DNA from: an uncultured Rhodopila sp.
GTDB taxonomy: Bacteria; Pseudomonadota; Alphaproteobacteria; Acetobacterales; Acetobacteraceae
DNA length: 64,000 bases
Direction of reading: 5' to 3'
Assembly: GCF_903944925.1 (NCBI RefSeq)
Contig: NZ_CAJATU010000170.1
Coordinates: 80,010 to 144,009, forward strand
In this document: positions 50,419 through 59,222 of the stretch, piece after piece
How positions within the stretch are numbered: position 1 is the first letter of the stretch
Layout: the number at the start of each line of letters is the position of its first letter
Notes under the pieces: model-generated
The model's input: the letters and a program-made list of their open reading frames with translations, nothing else
Database searches by the model: none
Told to the model about the DNA's origin: nothing
Position numbers and translations under genes: made by a program

Positions 50419-52340
50419 GCGGTATCACCTTGGACTTCATCGGGTCGTTCCTGCGCGGCTTCACGGTGAACCTGGAGATCGCGGTTGCTGCCCTGCTGTT
50501 CGGCGGCGCGGCGGCGGCGCCGCTGGCGCTGCTGCGGCATTACGGCGGCTGGGCGGGCCGGTGCGCCAGAGCGTTCACCGGGTTCCTGCGGGCAACCCCG
50601 ACATTCGTGGCGATGTTTTTCCTGTTGTACATGGTGCCGGGCGAAACCAGCCTGTTCGGTTGGCACCTGCAGATCGCCGGGGAAGCCATCGTGGTGTTCG
50701 CCCTGGCGCTGTACGTGACCGCGGCGGTATCGGACGATCTGCTGGACGCCCTGCGCACCCTTGCGGCGGGCGAACGCGGCGCCGTCCTGCTGCTGGCGCC
50801 GAACCTGCTGCGGATATTTATCGTCCTCGTGCTGGCCTCCTCCGTCGGTGCCGCCATCGGCGTGCAGGAGGCCATCACCCGCACGCTGCAACAGGCCGAT
50901 CGGCTGCCCACGCCGGGAAGCCGTATTGCTTTGGTGCTGGTGGTGATCCTGTTCTTCGCGGCAACGATGCAACTCGCCCGCGGCGCCATCGCCATGCTGA
51001 CCCGGTCTCTGCAACGGCGCAGCGTTGAGGCGAATCAATCGTCCGATGGCGATGCCGCGGCGGCCGGCGGGGAGCGCCTGCTGACCTGGGACCTGGTGCT
51101 GCTGACAACGACGAATTACCGCTGGAGCGTGATCTTTATCGGTGCGCTGCTTGGATTCGCCTGGGTGGCGGTGCCGAAGCCGCCGGCTGTCATCACGATC
51201 GAGGCCGGACCGCCCGACGGATCCTGGTATCAGAGCGCCGCGGCATACCGCGATTACCTGCAGGCCCGCGGGGTGCAGGTACGGCTGCGCTCCAGCGACA
51301 GCTCGTTGCGCATCGTTCAGGATGTCAACCGGCCGGAGTCCGGCATCGACGCCGGGTTCGTCCTGCACGACGTCGATCCGGATGAGGTGCCGAACGTCAG
51401 CAGCCTCGGCAGCATCGACTACGAACCGCTGTTCGTGGTCTACCGCCGCGCGCTTGGACAGCTCGATAGCCTCGCCCAATTGCGCCGGTTGCGCGTCGGC
51501 CTGCCGCCGCGCGCCAGTGTAACCGCCTACACCGCGATGCCGATCCTGGCGGCGTTCGGGGTTACCGAGGAAACTGCCAGGGTCAGCTTCGAGCCGGTCG
51601 CCGCGCTGGCCGGCGAACTGACCGCAGGTTCGCTCGATGCCATCTTGCTGATGCTGACGGTGGACAATCCGCTGATCAGCCGGTTGATAGAACGCGACGA
51701 TCTGGCGGTGGTCGAGTTCCGCCAGGCCGCCGCCATCACCCAGCGCTTCGCCAACCTGACCAGTGTCGTTGTTCCGGAGGCGACCTATGACCTGGTCCGG
51801 TCGATCCCGGCCCACCCGCTGAGCCTGGTTGCCGGCATCTCACAGGTCGTGGTGAGGCAGGACCTGCATCCCGCGGTGGTCTACCTGCTGCTGCAGGCGA
51901 TGGCGGAGACCCACCATGCGCCGTCTCCGGTGTCGCGCGCCGGCGAGTTCCCGGCCTTGCCCATCAGCCGGTTGCCGGTCGCATCCTATGTGCGGGACTA
52001 CTACCGGTCCGGGCTGCCGTGGATCTATCGGGCGTTGCCGATATGGCTGGCCAATGTTTTCAGCTATTACGCGACCCTGATCGTGCCGCTGCTGCTGGTT
52101 GCGCCGATGTGCCAATGGCTTGGCTTCGTCAGACTGAATGAGATGCTGGCGGTGGCGCGGGCCGCCATCTGGCTGCGCATGCTGCGCGACATGGAAGAAC
52201 GCCTGGTCCGGGGCGTCCCGGTCAGCCCGGCGAGGTTGAACCTGCTGCGCACCATCCGCGCTTCGCTCGACAAGCAGGACGGGTCCGCCCGGCTGCGCCT
52301 GGCGCTTGAGCGCATCGACAGGCGGTTGCCGGGAGGGTGA
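50415..52340 (+). CDS. fused ABC permease and TAXI-type solute receptor
   Basis: 641 aa. Residues about 8-210 resemble a second amino-acid ABC permease (GSFLRGFTVNLEIAVAALLF, FLRATPTFVAMFFLLYMV, NLLRIFIVLVLASSVGAAIG). After a Gln/Ser/Asp/Ala linker and another helix (YRWSVIFIGALLGFAWVAVP) comes a TAXI-like receptor domain (ITIEAGPPDGSWYQSAAAYR, LRIVQDVNRPESGIDAGFVL) ending with the TAXI C-terminal signature WIYRALPIWLANVFSYYATL and a further membrane helix. TAXI receptors normally serve TRAP transporters, so joining to an ABC permease is unusual. GTG start overlaps the previous stop. Confidence 0.78.
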   Translation: MSGITLDFIGSFLRGFTVNLEIAVAALLFGGAAAAPLALLRHYGGWAGRCARAFTGFLRATPTFVAMFFLLYMVPGETSLFGWHLQIAGEAIVVFALALYVTAAVSDDLLDALRTLAAGERGAVLLLAPNLLRIFIVLVLASSVGAAIGVQEAITRTLQQADRLPTPGSRIALVLVVILFFAATMQLARGAIAMLTRSLQRRSVEANQSSDGDAAAAGGERLLTWDLVLLTTTNYRWSVIFIGALLGFAWVAVPKPPAVITIEAGPPDGSWYQSAAAYRDYLQARGVQVRLRSSDSSLRIVQDVNRPESGIDAGFVLHDVDPDEVPNVSSLGSIDYEPLFVVYRRALGQLDSLAQLRRLRVGLPPRASVTAYTAMPILAAFGVTEETARVSFEPVAALAGELTAGSLDAILLMLTVDNPLISRLIERDDLAVVEFRQAAAITQRFANLTSVVVPEATYDLVRSIPAHPLSLVAGISQVVVRQDLHPAVVYLLLQAMAETHHAPSPVSRAGEFPALPISRLPVASYVRDYYRSGLPWIYRALPIWLANVFSYYATLIVPLLLVAPMCQWLGFVRLNEMLAVARAAIWLRMLRDMEERLVRGVPVSPARLNLLRTIRASLDKQDGSARLRLALERIDRRLPGG

Positions 52341-52343
52341 TCG

Positions 52344-52380
52344 CCCCGGCCGGACCCGGGTGTTGCAGGACCGGCCGGGG
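52344..52380. terminator. hairpin terminator between the transporter operon and prpF
   Basis: CCCCGGCCGG (52344-52353) pairs perfectly with CCGGCCGGGG (52371-52380) round 17 bases, between converging genes. No U-tract. Confidence 0.55.
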
Positions 52381-52389
52381 CCGGTGCGC

Positions 52390-53571
52390 CTATCCGGCGA
52401 ACGGCACGTGCACCCAGCCCTGCATCAGCACGCGGGCACTGCGGCTCATGATCGCCTTGCTGACCGCCCATTGGCCGTCCACCAGCGTGGCCTGCGCGCC
52501 GACGCGCAAGGTCCCGGACGGATGCCCGAAGCACACCGTCTCGCGCTCGCCGCCGCCCGCCGCGAGGTTGACCAGCGTGCCGGACACCGCCGCCGCCGTG
52601 GCGATGGCGACCGAGGCCGTGCCCATCATGGCGTGGTGCAGCTTGCCCATGGACAGCGCGCGCACCAGCAGGTCGATATCGCCGGCACGGATCTGCTTGC
52701 CGCTGGAGGCGATGTAGTCCGACGGCCTGGCGACAAAGGCGACCTTTGGGGTGTGCTGGCGCGAAGCGGCTTCCTCGAGCTTGCTGATGAGGCCCATGCG
52801 CAGGGCGCCGTGCGCGCGGATGGCCTCGAAGCGCGCCAGCGCCGCGGGGTCGCCGTTGATGTCGTCCTGCAACTCCGTGCCTTTGTAGCCGAGCGCGGCG
52901 GCGTCGATGAAGATCGTCGGGATGCCGGCGTTGATCATGGTCGCCTGGAAGGTGCCGACGCCCGGCACCTCCAGCGCATCCACCAGGCGGCCGGTGGGGA
53001 ACATCGAGCCGCCTTCGCCTTCCTCGGCCGGGTTCAGGAAGTCCAGCCGGACCTCGGCGGCGGGGAAGGTCACGCCGTCCAGTTCGAAATCGCCGGTTTC
53101 CTGCACTTCGCCGCCGGTGACGGGCACATGGGCGATGATGGTCTTGCCGATATTGGCCTGCCAGATCCGCACCACGGCGATGCCGTCATGCGGGATGCGG
53201 ATCGGATCGACCAGGCCGTTGCGGATGGCAAAGGGGCCGACGGCGGCGGAGAGGTTGCCGCAATTGCCGCTCCAGTCGACGAACGCCTTGTCGATGGAGA
53301 CCTGGCCGAACAGGTAGTCCACGTCGTGGTCCGGTTTGGCGCTGCGGCTGAGGATGACGGTCTTGCTGGTGGAGGAGGTGGCGCCGCCCATGCCGTCGAT
53401 CTGCTTGCCGTAGGGGTCGGGGCTGCCGATGACGCGCAGCAGCAGCGCGTCGCGCGCCGGGCCGGGGACGCGGGCTTTCGCCGGCAGGTCGTCCAGGGAG
53501 AAGAAGACGCCTTTGCTGGTGCCGCCGCGCATGTAAGTGGCGGGGACTTTGATCTGGGGAGCGTGGGCCAT
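52390..53571 (-). CDS. prpF: 2-methylaconitate isomerase PrpF
   Basis: 393 aa, the usual PrpF length (about 390-396). In the methylcitrate pathway of propionate use, AcnD makes 2-methyl-trans-aconitate and PrpF isomerises it to the cis form. N-terminal PATYMRGGTSKGVFFSLDDL, DGMGGATSSTSKTVILS, and WSGNCGNLSAAVGPFAI (conserved Cys) are characteristic. A strong AAGGAGG site lies before the ATG. acnD and the GntR regulator are on the same strand but separated by a 3-kb opposite-strand island; prpB and prpC are absent from the window. Confidence 0.93.
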   Translation of the reverse strand: MAHAPQIKVPATYMRGGTSKGVFFSLDDLPAKARVPGPARDALLLRVIGSPDPYGKQIDGMGGATSSTSKTVILSRSAKPDHDVDYLFGQVSIDKAFVDWSGNCGNLSAAVGPFAIRNGLVDPIRIPHDGIAVVRIWQANIGKTIIAHVPVTGGEVQETGDFELDGVTFPAAEVRLDFLNPAEEGEGGSMFPTGRLVDALEVPGVGTFQATMINAGIPTIFIDAAALGYKGTELQDDINGDPAALARFEAIRAHGALRMGLISKLEEAASRQHTPKVAFVARPSDYIASSGKQIRAGDIDLLVRALSMGKLHHAMMGTASVAIATAAAVSGTLVNLAAGGGERETVCFGHPSGTLRVGAQATLVDGQWAVSKAIMSRSARVLMQGWVHVPFAG

Positions 53572-53766
53572 GGCGGCCTCCTTGGTGCTGACGGCCCGGA
53601 ACCAACCGGGGAAAGGATCGATGCGGAGGACATAGCCTCTAACCGGGTTCCGCCGCCAGAGCGTACGGGCGAATACCGCGCGGGCGGCCCCCGGGGCCGT
53701 GGGCCGTGGCGGGAGGCTTGGTCTCGGTTCATGTGACAGTCCGGCTGCGGCGTGCGATAAGCGGCT

Positions 53767-54176
53767 ATGAGCAACACCCTCTATGATGAGGATTTTTTCG
53801 CCCGGGCCAAAGAGCAGGCCCGGTTGCTGCGCGCCGGCAAGCTGTCGGATGCCGACATCGAGCATATCGCCGAGGAATCGAGAGCATGGGCCGGGCGGAA
53901 GAGCGGGAATTGGTAAACCGCCTGTCCGTTCTGTTGGTGCACCTTCTGAAATGGCGGTTTCAACCCTCGGCGCGCGGAACAAGCTGGCGTCTGACCATCG
54001 AGGAACAACGCCATCGGCTGGCCGACCACCTGCTCGATAACCCGAGCCTGAAGGCCACGCTCGATGCGTCGATCGCAGCGCGTGAAACCGGTCTTGATCG
54101 TGCGGTCTTTCCGGCCGCCTGTCCCTGGTCCTTCGAGCAAGTCATGGACGGGGATTTTTGGCCCGAACACAGCTAG
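53767..54176 (+). pseudogene. frameshifted DUF29 family gene
   Basis: The first frame (53767-53916, 49 aa) begins MSNTLYDEDFFARAKEQARL and reads to EHIAEE, then turns to SRAWAGRKSGNW and stops. The second frame from 53886 continues MGRAEERELVNRLSVLLVHL to WSFEQVMDGDFWPEHS, the rest of a DUF29 protein. Restoring one base near 53877-53880 (GAA-TCG-AG read as GAA-ATC-GAG) would join them as HIAEEIESMGRAEE. DUF29 genes are common in alphaproteobacterial and cyanobacterial accessory DNA; function unknown. A sequencing error is the alternative. Confidence 0.75.
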
Positions 54177-54313
54177 GCAACCGCGCGGGCGACCCTGTAG
54201 GCGAGACCACGACAAACGCCACTTGCCCAGAACCGACTCCAAATCCATATAAAATTGCCATACCAGGGCCGGCCCGGGTAGCATATCCCCGGCTAAGCAG
54301 CATGGAGGGCCGG

Positions 54314-54550
54314 ATGGCGGACGTGAAGATTTCTGCAAACCTTTCGAGCACGGTCGTCGATGCTCTGAAGGAACTGGCAGCCAAGCGGGGGATCTCGATG
54401 ACCGAGGCGCTGCGACAAGCGATCTCCCATGAGAAATATTTCCAGGACGCGATCGACCAGGACCAGAAAATCTTGCTGGAGGAGCCGAAGTCCGGCCGTC
54501 TGCGCGAGGTCGTGCTGGCACCATCGCTGAAGCCTAGTTCGCAGCCGTGA
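54314..54550 (+). CDS. ribbon-helix-helix (CopG-like) protein
   Basis: 78 aa. MADVKISANLSSTVVDALKE forms the beta-strand and first helix, and AAKRGISMTEALRQAISHEK the second helix of an RHH DNA-binding fold, as in CopG/antitoxin proteins. The tail is charged and less conserved. GGAGGG at 54304-54309 favours ATG 54314 over 54302. Stop overlaps the next gene by 4 bases. It may repress the module or be the labile partner of its products; the neighbour is not a known toxin. Confidence 0.7.
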   Translation: MADVKISANLSSTVVDALKELAAKRGISMTEALRQAISHEKYFQDAIDQDQKILLEEPKSGRLREVVLAPSLKPSSQP

Positions 54551-54879
54551 GTTCCGGCGCTGGATCGCCGACTTCCCCTGTCGAACTGGATCTGACGACA
54601 CGGCCGGGCGAAGCGCAAACGGCCGGCGAACTGATCCGGCCCGAAGAAAAGCCATATGATCCCGCTCCGGAGCGGGAGAAGAAACGGGGCATCATAGCGC
54701 TGGTTCTTGTATCGGCACTGTGCGGCATCATTGTATTGGCGTTCGTTTACGTGTTCGTCGCTCCCGCTCCGGGGCCGAATATCGAGGTATTGAAGACAGT
54801 ACTCGAAATTATCTTCGCGCCAATTGTCGGTTTGGTAGGTGCGGTCACCGGGTTTTATTTCGGGGAGAAATCGCGTTAG
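54547..54879 (+). CDS. small two-helix membrane protein in the kinase island
   Basis: 110 aa, GTG start overlapping the RHH stop. A polar, acidic first 45 residues (with EKPYDPAPEREKKRG) is followed by a helix GIIALVLVSALCGIIVLAFV and, after a short PAPGPN linker, a second hydrophobic stretch (FAPIVGLVGAVTGFYFGEKS). The second part resembles small membrane proteins with a GxxxG-rich helix. No family recognised. The kinase gene starts 60 bases downstream, so the protein could be its membrane partner. Confidence 0.65.
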   Translation: MSSGAGSPTSPVELDLTTRPGEAQTAGELIRPEEKPYDPAPEREKKRGIIALVLVSALCGIIVLAFVYVFVAPAPGPNIEVLKTVLEIIFAPIVGLVGAVTGFYFGEKSR

Positions 54880-54938
54880 ACTGCGGGCTGATGGTGCGCG
54901 AGCCCCGGCAGTGCCCGCATCCACGCGGGGGAACACAT

Positions 54939-56540
54939 ATGCTTGGAATTAAACTGCCGGCCGGACATTGGTGGTACGACGAACTGTTGCCGCTGGGTTC
55001 GCCCGGCGGATTCGGGGCGGTATTCCGGGGGCGGGGTGCCGGCGGCGAGCCGGTTGCGGTCAAGCGGCTCCAGTCTGAGTATCAGGCCCGCGAGATGCGG
55101 ATCGCGGACTACCTGCTCGGCCACGGGCTCGCGCACGTGATTCCTATCCTGGACGCAGGGTTCGATGCCGATGCGGGCACCAACTTCATCGTCATGCCGG
55201 TCGCCGAGATCAGCCTGCAGCAGAGTATCGATAGACGCGGACCGGTCGGCGAACAGGCGGCGCTTGAAATCCTGTTGGCGATCGCGGCCGGCCTCGATGA
55301 GATCGGCGACATCATCCACCGTGACCTGAAGCCGGGAAACGTTCTGCTGCACGACGGCGTCTGGAAGCTCGCCGATCTCGGGTTGGCGCGGTTCGCCGAG
55401 GCGGCGACATCGCGGAACACGATGCGCGACTCGCTGACGCCGGACTATGCGGCGCCGGAGCAGTGGCGCGGTGAGCGCCCGACGAAAGCCACCGACGTCT
55501 ATGCTCTCGGTGCTATCATGCATGCGCTGCTGCGCGGAGCACCGCCATTTGCCGGCCCCGAATTGGTCGATTTCGCGCATCAGCATCAATTGGAAACGCC
55601 GCCCGCGCTGGACGCAACCCCACATCTTCGGCGCCTCGCGGCCGCGTGCCTTTCCAAGTCGCCGGAACTAAGACCGTCGGTGCAGGGCCTGCGCGAGCAG
55701 TTGGAGACCGCGCGGGCGGGGACGGCCGCGGGACCGGCGCTTAGACTTGCCGCTGTCGCTGCCGGACTCGCCGAGCGGGCGGAACGAGAGCGCGAGGAGA
55801 GGCTTCGCCGCGAGCGTGAACTGGAGCGGTTGCGCCGGATCGCGACAGAAGCAGGCGACCAGCTTGGGGGAATTTTCAGCGAATTGGAGGCGGCGATCCT
55901 GCGAGAGGCGCCAAATGCCAAGGTAGAGGCATCGGAGCCGTTCTTTAAGAAAGTCTCCCTTGGACTGGCGATGTTATCATGTCGCGTTGATGATCTACTA
56001 TACATTCCCACACTCTCCGAGGATATCAGGGTACCATTCGGATATAACGGAGGCTTCGCTGGCTCATTGAGTTGGACAGTTTTGCGTCACGCGTGGATTA
56101 GTGTTGGTTTGACTGGGCACCCCGGAAGAAATAAAAGCAGGGCGGCAAGCCTGTGGTTCGGCCAACTTCTTGAAGCTGATGAATATCGATGGTGGGAAGT
56201 GAGTTATGCCCAAAATAATCTATGGCATCCCTATTTGTTCCGAAACTATAAAGATATAACGGCCGGGTCTGGACCGCATGCATTTCGGGGTCATTACCTG
56301 GATCGCGAGCATTCAGCAGAATACGAAGATTTGGCAAAACGAGATAATGTGTTCAATAGTTATGTGGTCGCCGAGGATCCTAAACCGGTAACACCGGATT
56401 GCGTCGACAGTTTTATCGAACGGTGGATAGATTTATTTGCCCTGGCGTCTACGGCCACCGATAATGCGTCCATCGAAAAATTGTTTCCACACGAGTTCAA
56501 GCGCAGGCCGGTCAGGGCGGCGTTCGATCTGCTTCGCTGA
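54939..56540 (+). CDS. Hanks-type Ser/Thr protein kinase with an unknown C-terminal domain
   Basis: 533 aa. Kinase domain at about 10-260: altered glycine loop PLGSPGGFGAVFRG, Lys42 (AVKRL), catalytic loop IIHRDLKPGNVLL (127-134), DLG (146-148) in place of DFG, APE (172-174) and DVYALGAIMHALLRG. A charged coiled coil (about 276-305) follows, then an unrecognised domain to the end (LSCRVDDLLYIPTLSEDIRV, WWEVSYAQNNLWHPYLF). No membrane helix or PASTA repeats. The DNA for the last third is clearly AT-richer than its surroundings, a sign of transfer. Part of a small RHH-membrane-kinase set. Confidence 0.85.
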   Translation: MLGIKLPAGHWWYDELLPLGSPGGFGAVFRGRGAGGEPVAVKRLQSEYQAREMRIADYLLGHGLAHVIPILDAGFDADAGTNFIVMPVAEISLQQSIDRRGPVGEQAALEILLAIAAGLDEIGDIIHRDLKPGNVLLHDGVWKLADLGLARFAEAATSRNTMRDSLTPDYAAPEQWRGERPTKATDVYALGAIMHALLRGAPPFAGPELVDFAHQHQLETPPALDATPHLRRLAAACLSKSPELRPSVQGLREQLETARAGTAAGPALRLAAVAAGLAERAEREREERLRRERELERLRRIATEAGDQLGGIFSELEAAILREAPNAKVEASEPFFKKVSLGLAMLSCRVDDLLYIPTLSEDIRVPFGYNGGFAGSLSWTVLRHAWISVGLTGHPGRNKSRAASLWFGQLLEADEYRWWEVSYAQNNLWHPYLFRNYKDITAGSGPHAFRGHYLDREHSAEYEDLAKRDNVFNSYVVAEDPKPVTPDCVDSFIERWIDLFALASTATDNASIEKLFPHEFKRRPVRAAFDLLR

Positions 56541-56547
56541 CGCCGGT

Positions 56548-56583
56548 GCCGCTGCCGCACGCTGTCAAAGCGTGGGCAGCGGC
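56548..56583. terminator. hairpin terminator between the kinase gene and acnD
   Basis: GCCGCTGCC-g-CACGC (56548-56562) pairs with GCGTG-GGCAGCGGC (56570-56583), a 14-pair stem with one bulged G and a 7-base loop, between converging genes. Confidence 0.65.
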
Positions 56584-56595
56584 GAGGCTGCTACC

Positions 56596-59211
56596 TCAGC
56601 CGGCTCGGGCCGCGCCATGCGGCGCCCCCTCGGCCTCCAGGAAGTCCTGCGCAAACCGCTGCAGCACCCCCCCGGCCTCGTAGATCGAAACCTCCTCGGC
56701 CGTATCCAACCGGCACGTAACGGGCACGTCCACGGAAGACCCATCCCGCCGGTGCACCACCAGCGTCAGGTCCGCGCGCGGCGTGATCGCACCCGTCACG
56801 TCATACGTCTCCGTCCCGTCCAGCCCCAAGGTCAACCGGTTGACGCCCGGCTTGAACTCCAGCGGCAGCACGCCCATGCCGAGCAGGTTGGTGCGGTGGA
56901 TGCGCTCGAAACCCTCGGCGGCGATGGCTTCGACCCCGGCGAGGCGCACGCCCTTGGCCGCCCAGTCGCGCGACGAACCCTGGCCGTAGTCGGCACCCGC
57001 GATGATGATCAGCGGCTGCTTGCGCTCCATGTAGGTCTCGATCGCTTCCCAGATGCGCTTGACCTCGCCCTCGGGTTCCACCCGGGTCAGCGATCCCTTC
57101 TTCACCGTGCCGTCCGGGTTGCGCACCATCTCGTTCAGCAGGGTCGGGTTGGCGAAGGTCGCCCGCTGCGCCGTCAGGTGGTCGCCGCGATGCGTGGCGT
57201 ATGAGTTAAAGTCTTCCTCCGGCAGGCCCATCTTCGCCAGGTAGGCACCGGCCGCGCTGTTCAGCATGATCGCATTCGACGGCGACAGATGGTCGGTCGT
57301 GATATTGTCGCCGAGCACCGCGAGCGGGCGCATCCCGGTCAATGTGCGCTCGCCGGCCAGCGCGCCTTCCCAGTAGGGCGGGCGGCGGATGTAGGTGCTT
57401 TGCGGCCGCCACTCATACAGCGGGCTGACCTTCTGGCGGGCGCCGCCCCTGCCGAACATCGGCGCGTAGACATTGCGGAACTGCTCGGGCTTCACCGACG
57501 CCGAGACCACCGCGTCGATCTCCTCGTCGCTCGGCCAGATGTCCTTCAGGCGGATCTCCTTGCCATCAGCGGATACGCCCAGCACGTCCTGCTCGATGTC
57601 GAAGCGGATGGTGCCGGCGATGGCATAGGCCACCACCAGCGGCGGCGAGGCGAGGAAGGCCTGCTTCGCATACGGGTGGATGCGGCCGTCGAAGTTGCGG
57701 TTCCCCGAGAGCACGGCGGTCGTATAGAGGTCTCGGTCGATGATCTCCTGCTGGATCTTCGGATCCAGTGCGCCGGACATGCCGTTGCAGGTGGTGCAGG
57801 CGAAGGCGACGATGCCGAAGCCCAGCTTCTCCAGCTCCGTGGTCAGCCCCGCCTCGTCCAGATACAGCGCGACCGTCTTCGACCCCGGCGCCAGCGACGA
57901 CTTCACCCACGGCTTGCGGGTCAGGCCGGCGCGGTTGGCGTTGCGCGCCAGCAGCCCGGCGGCGATCACGTTGCGCGGGTTCGACGTATTCGTGCAGCTC
58001 GTGATCGCGGCGATGATCACCGCGCCGTCCGGCATCAGGCCCGGCTCCTTGGTCCAGGCGGAGGCGATGCCGCGCGCGGCGAGGTCGGACACCGGCAGGC
58101 GGCGATGCGGGTTGGACGGCCCGGCCATGGTGCGCACCACGGTGGACAGGTCGAAGCGCAGCACCCGCGGATACTGGGCGTTCTTCAGCGTGTCGGACCA
58201 CAGGCCGGCGGTGCGGGCATAGGTTTCCACCAGCTTGAGCTGCGCATCCTCGCGGCCGGTCAGCCGCAGATACTCGATGGTCTGCCGGTCAATCGAGAAC
58301 ATCGCCGCCGTCGCACCATACTCGGGCGCCATGTTGGAGATGGTAGCGCGGTCGCCCAGGGTCAGGCTGGACGCGCCTTCGCCGTAGAATTCCAGCCAGG
58401 CGCCGACGACACGTTCCTTGCGCAGGAATTCCGTCAAGGTCAGCACCAGGTCGGTTGCGGTAATGCCGGGTTGGCGCCGGCCGACCAGTTCGACGCCGAT
58501 GATGTCGGGCAGCCGCAGCCAGGAGGCGCGGCCGAGCATGACGTTCTCGGCTTCCAGGCCGCCGACGCCGATAGCGATCACGCCGAGCGCGTCAACATGC
58601 GGCGTGTGGCTGTCGGTGCCGACCAGGGTGTCGGGGAAGGCGACGCCGTTTTGGGAGTGGATGACCGGCGACATCCGCTCCAGGTTGATCTGGTGCATGA
58701 TGCCGTTGCCGGGCGGCACGACCTCCATGTTCTCGAACGCCTGTTTCGTCCAGTTGATGAAGTGGAAGCGATCGTCGTTGCGGCGGTCTTCGACGGCGCG
58801 GTTCTTGGCGAAGGCGTCCTTGTCGTCGCCGTTGTATTCGACGGCCAGCGAGTGATCGACGATCAACTGCACCGGCACCACCGGGTTCACCTTGGCCGGA
58901 TCGCCGCCCATCTCGGCGATCGCGTCGCGCAGGCCCGCCAGATCCACCAGCGCGGTCTGGCCGAGGATGTCGTGGCACACCACGCGGGCCGGATACCACG
59001 GGAAGTCAAGGTCGCTCCGGCGCTCGATCAGTTGCTTCAGCGCATCGGTCAGCATCGCGGGGTCGCAACGGCGCACCAGGTTCTCGGCCAGCACCCGGGA
59101 CACGTAGGGCAGGCGGTCGTAGCTGCCCGGCGCGATCGCCTCGACGGCGGCGCGGGCGTCGAAATAGTCCAGCCCGGTGCCGGGCAGGGATGTGCGGTAC
59201 TGCGTGTTCAT
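56596..59211 (-). CDS. acnD: Fe/S-dependent 2-methylisocitrate dehydratase AcnD (aconitase family)
   Basis: 871 aa, shorter than housekeeping AcnA and in the AcnD range. [4Fe-4S] enzyme converting 2-methylcitrate to 2-methyl-trans-aconitate. Cluster cysteines lie in ITSCTNTSNPRNV and FACTTCNGMSGALDP; substrate residues in VGTDSHTPHVDALGVIAIGV and YGQGSSRDWAAKG. Assignment to AcnD rather than AcnA rests on length and on the neighbours: a GntR regulator 11 bases upstream and prpF further on. Reading frames open on the opposite strand here are artefacts of GC bias. Confidence 0.88.
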   Translation of the reverse strand: MNTQYRTSLPGTGLDYFDARAAVEAIAPGSYDRLPYVSRVLAENLVRRCDPAMLTDALKQLIERRSDLDFPWYPARVVCHDILGQTALVDLAGLRDAIAEMGGDPAKVNPVVPVQLIVDHSLAVEYNGDDKDAFAKNRAVEDRRNDDRFHFINWTKQAFENMEVVPPGNGIMHQINLERMSPVIHSQNGVAFPDTLVGTDSHTPHVDALGVIAIGVGGLEAENVMLGRASWLRLPDIIGVELVGRRQPGITATDLVLTLTEFLRKERVVGAWLEFYGEGASSLTLGDRATISNMAPEYGATAAMFSIDRQTIEYLRLTGREDAQLKLVETYARTAGLWSDTLKNAQYPRVLRFDLSTVVRTMAGPSNPHRRLPVSDLAARGIASAWTKEPGLMPDGAVIIAAITSCTNTSNPRNVIAAGLLARNANRAGLTRKPWVKSSLAPGSKTVALYLDEAGLTTELEKLGFGIVAFACTTCNGMSGALDPKIQQEIIDRDLYTTAVLSGNRNFDGRIHPYAKQAFLASPPLVVAYAIAGTIRFDIEQDVLGVSADGKEIRLKDIWPSDEEIDAVVSASVKPEQFRNVYAPMFGRGGARQKVSPLYEWRPQSTYIRRPPYWEGALAGERTLTGMRPLAVLGDNITTDHLSPSNAIMLNSAAGAYLAKMGLPEEDFNSYATHRGDHLTAQRATFANPTLLNEMVRNPDGTVKKGSLTRVEPEGEVKRIWEAIETYMERKQPLIIIAGADYGQGSSRDWAAKGVRLAGVEAIAAEGFERIHRTNLLGMGVLPLEFKPGVNRLTLGLDGTETYDVTGAITPRADLTLVVHRRDGSSVDVPVTCRLDTAEEVSIYEAGGVLQRFAQDFLEAEGAPHGAARAG

Positions 59212-59222
59212 GTCTGGGTCTC

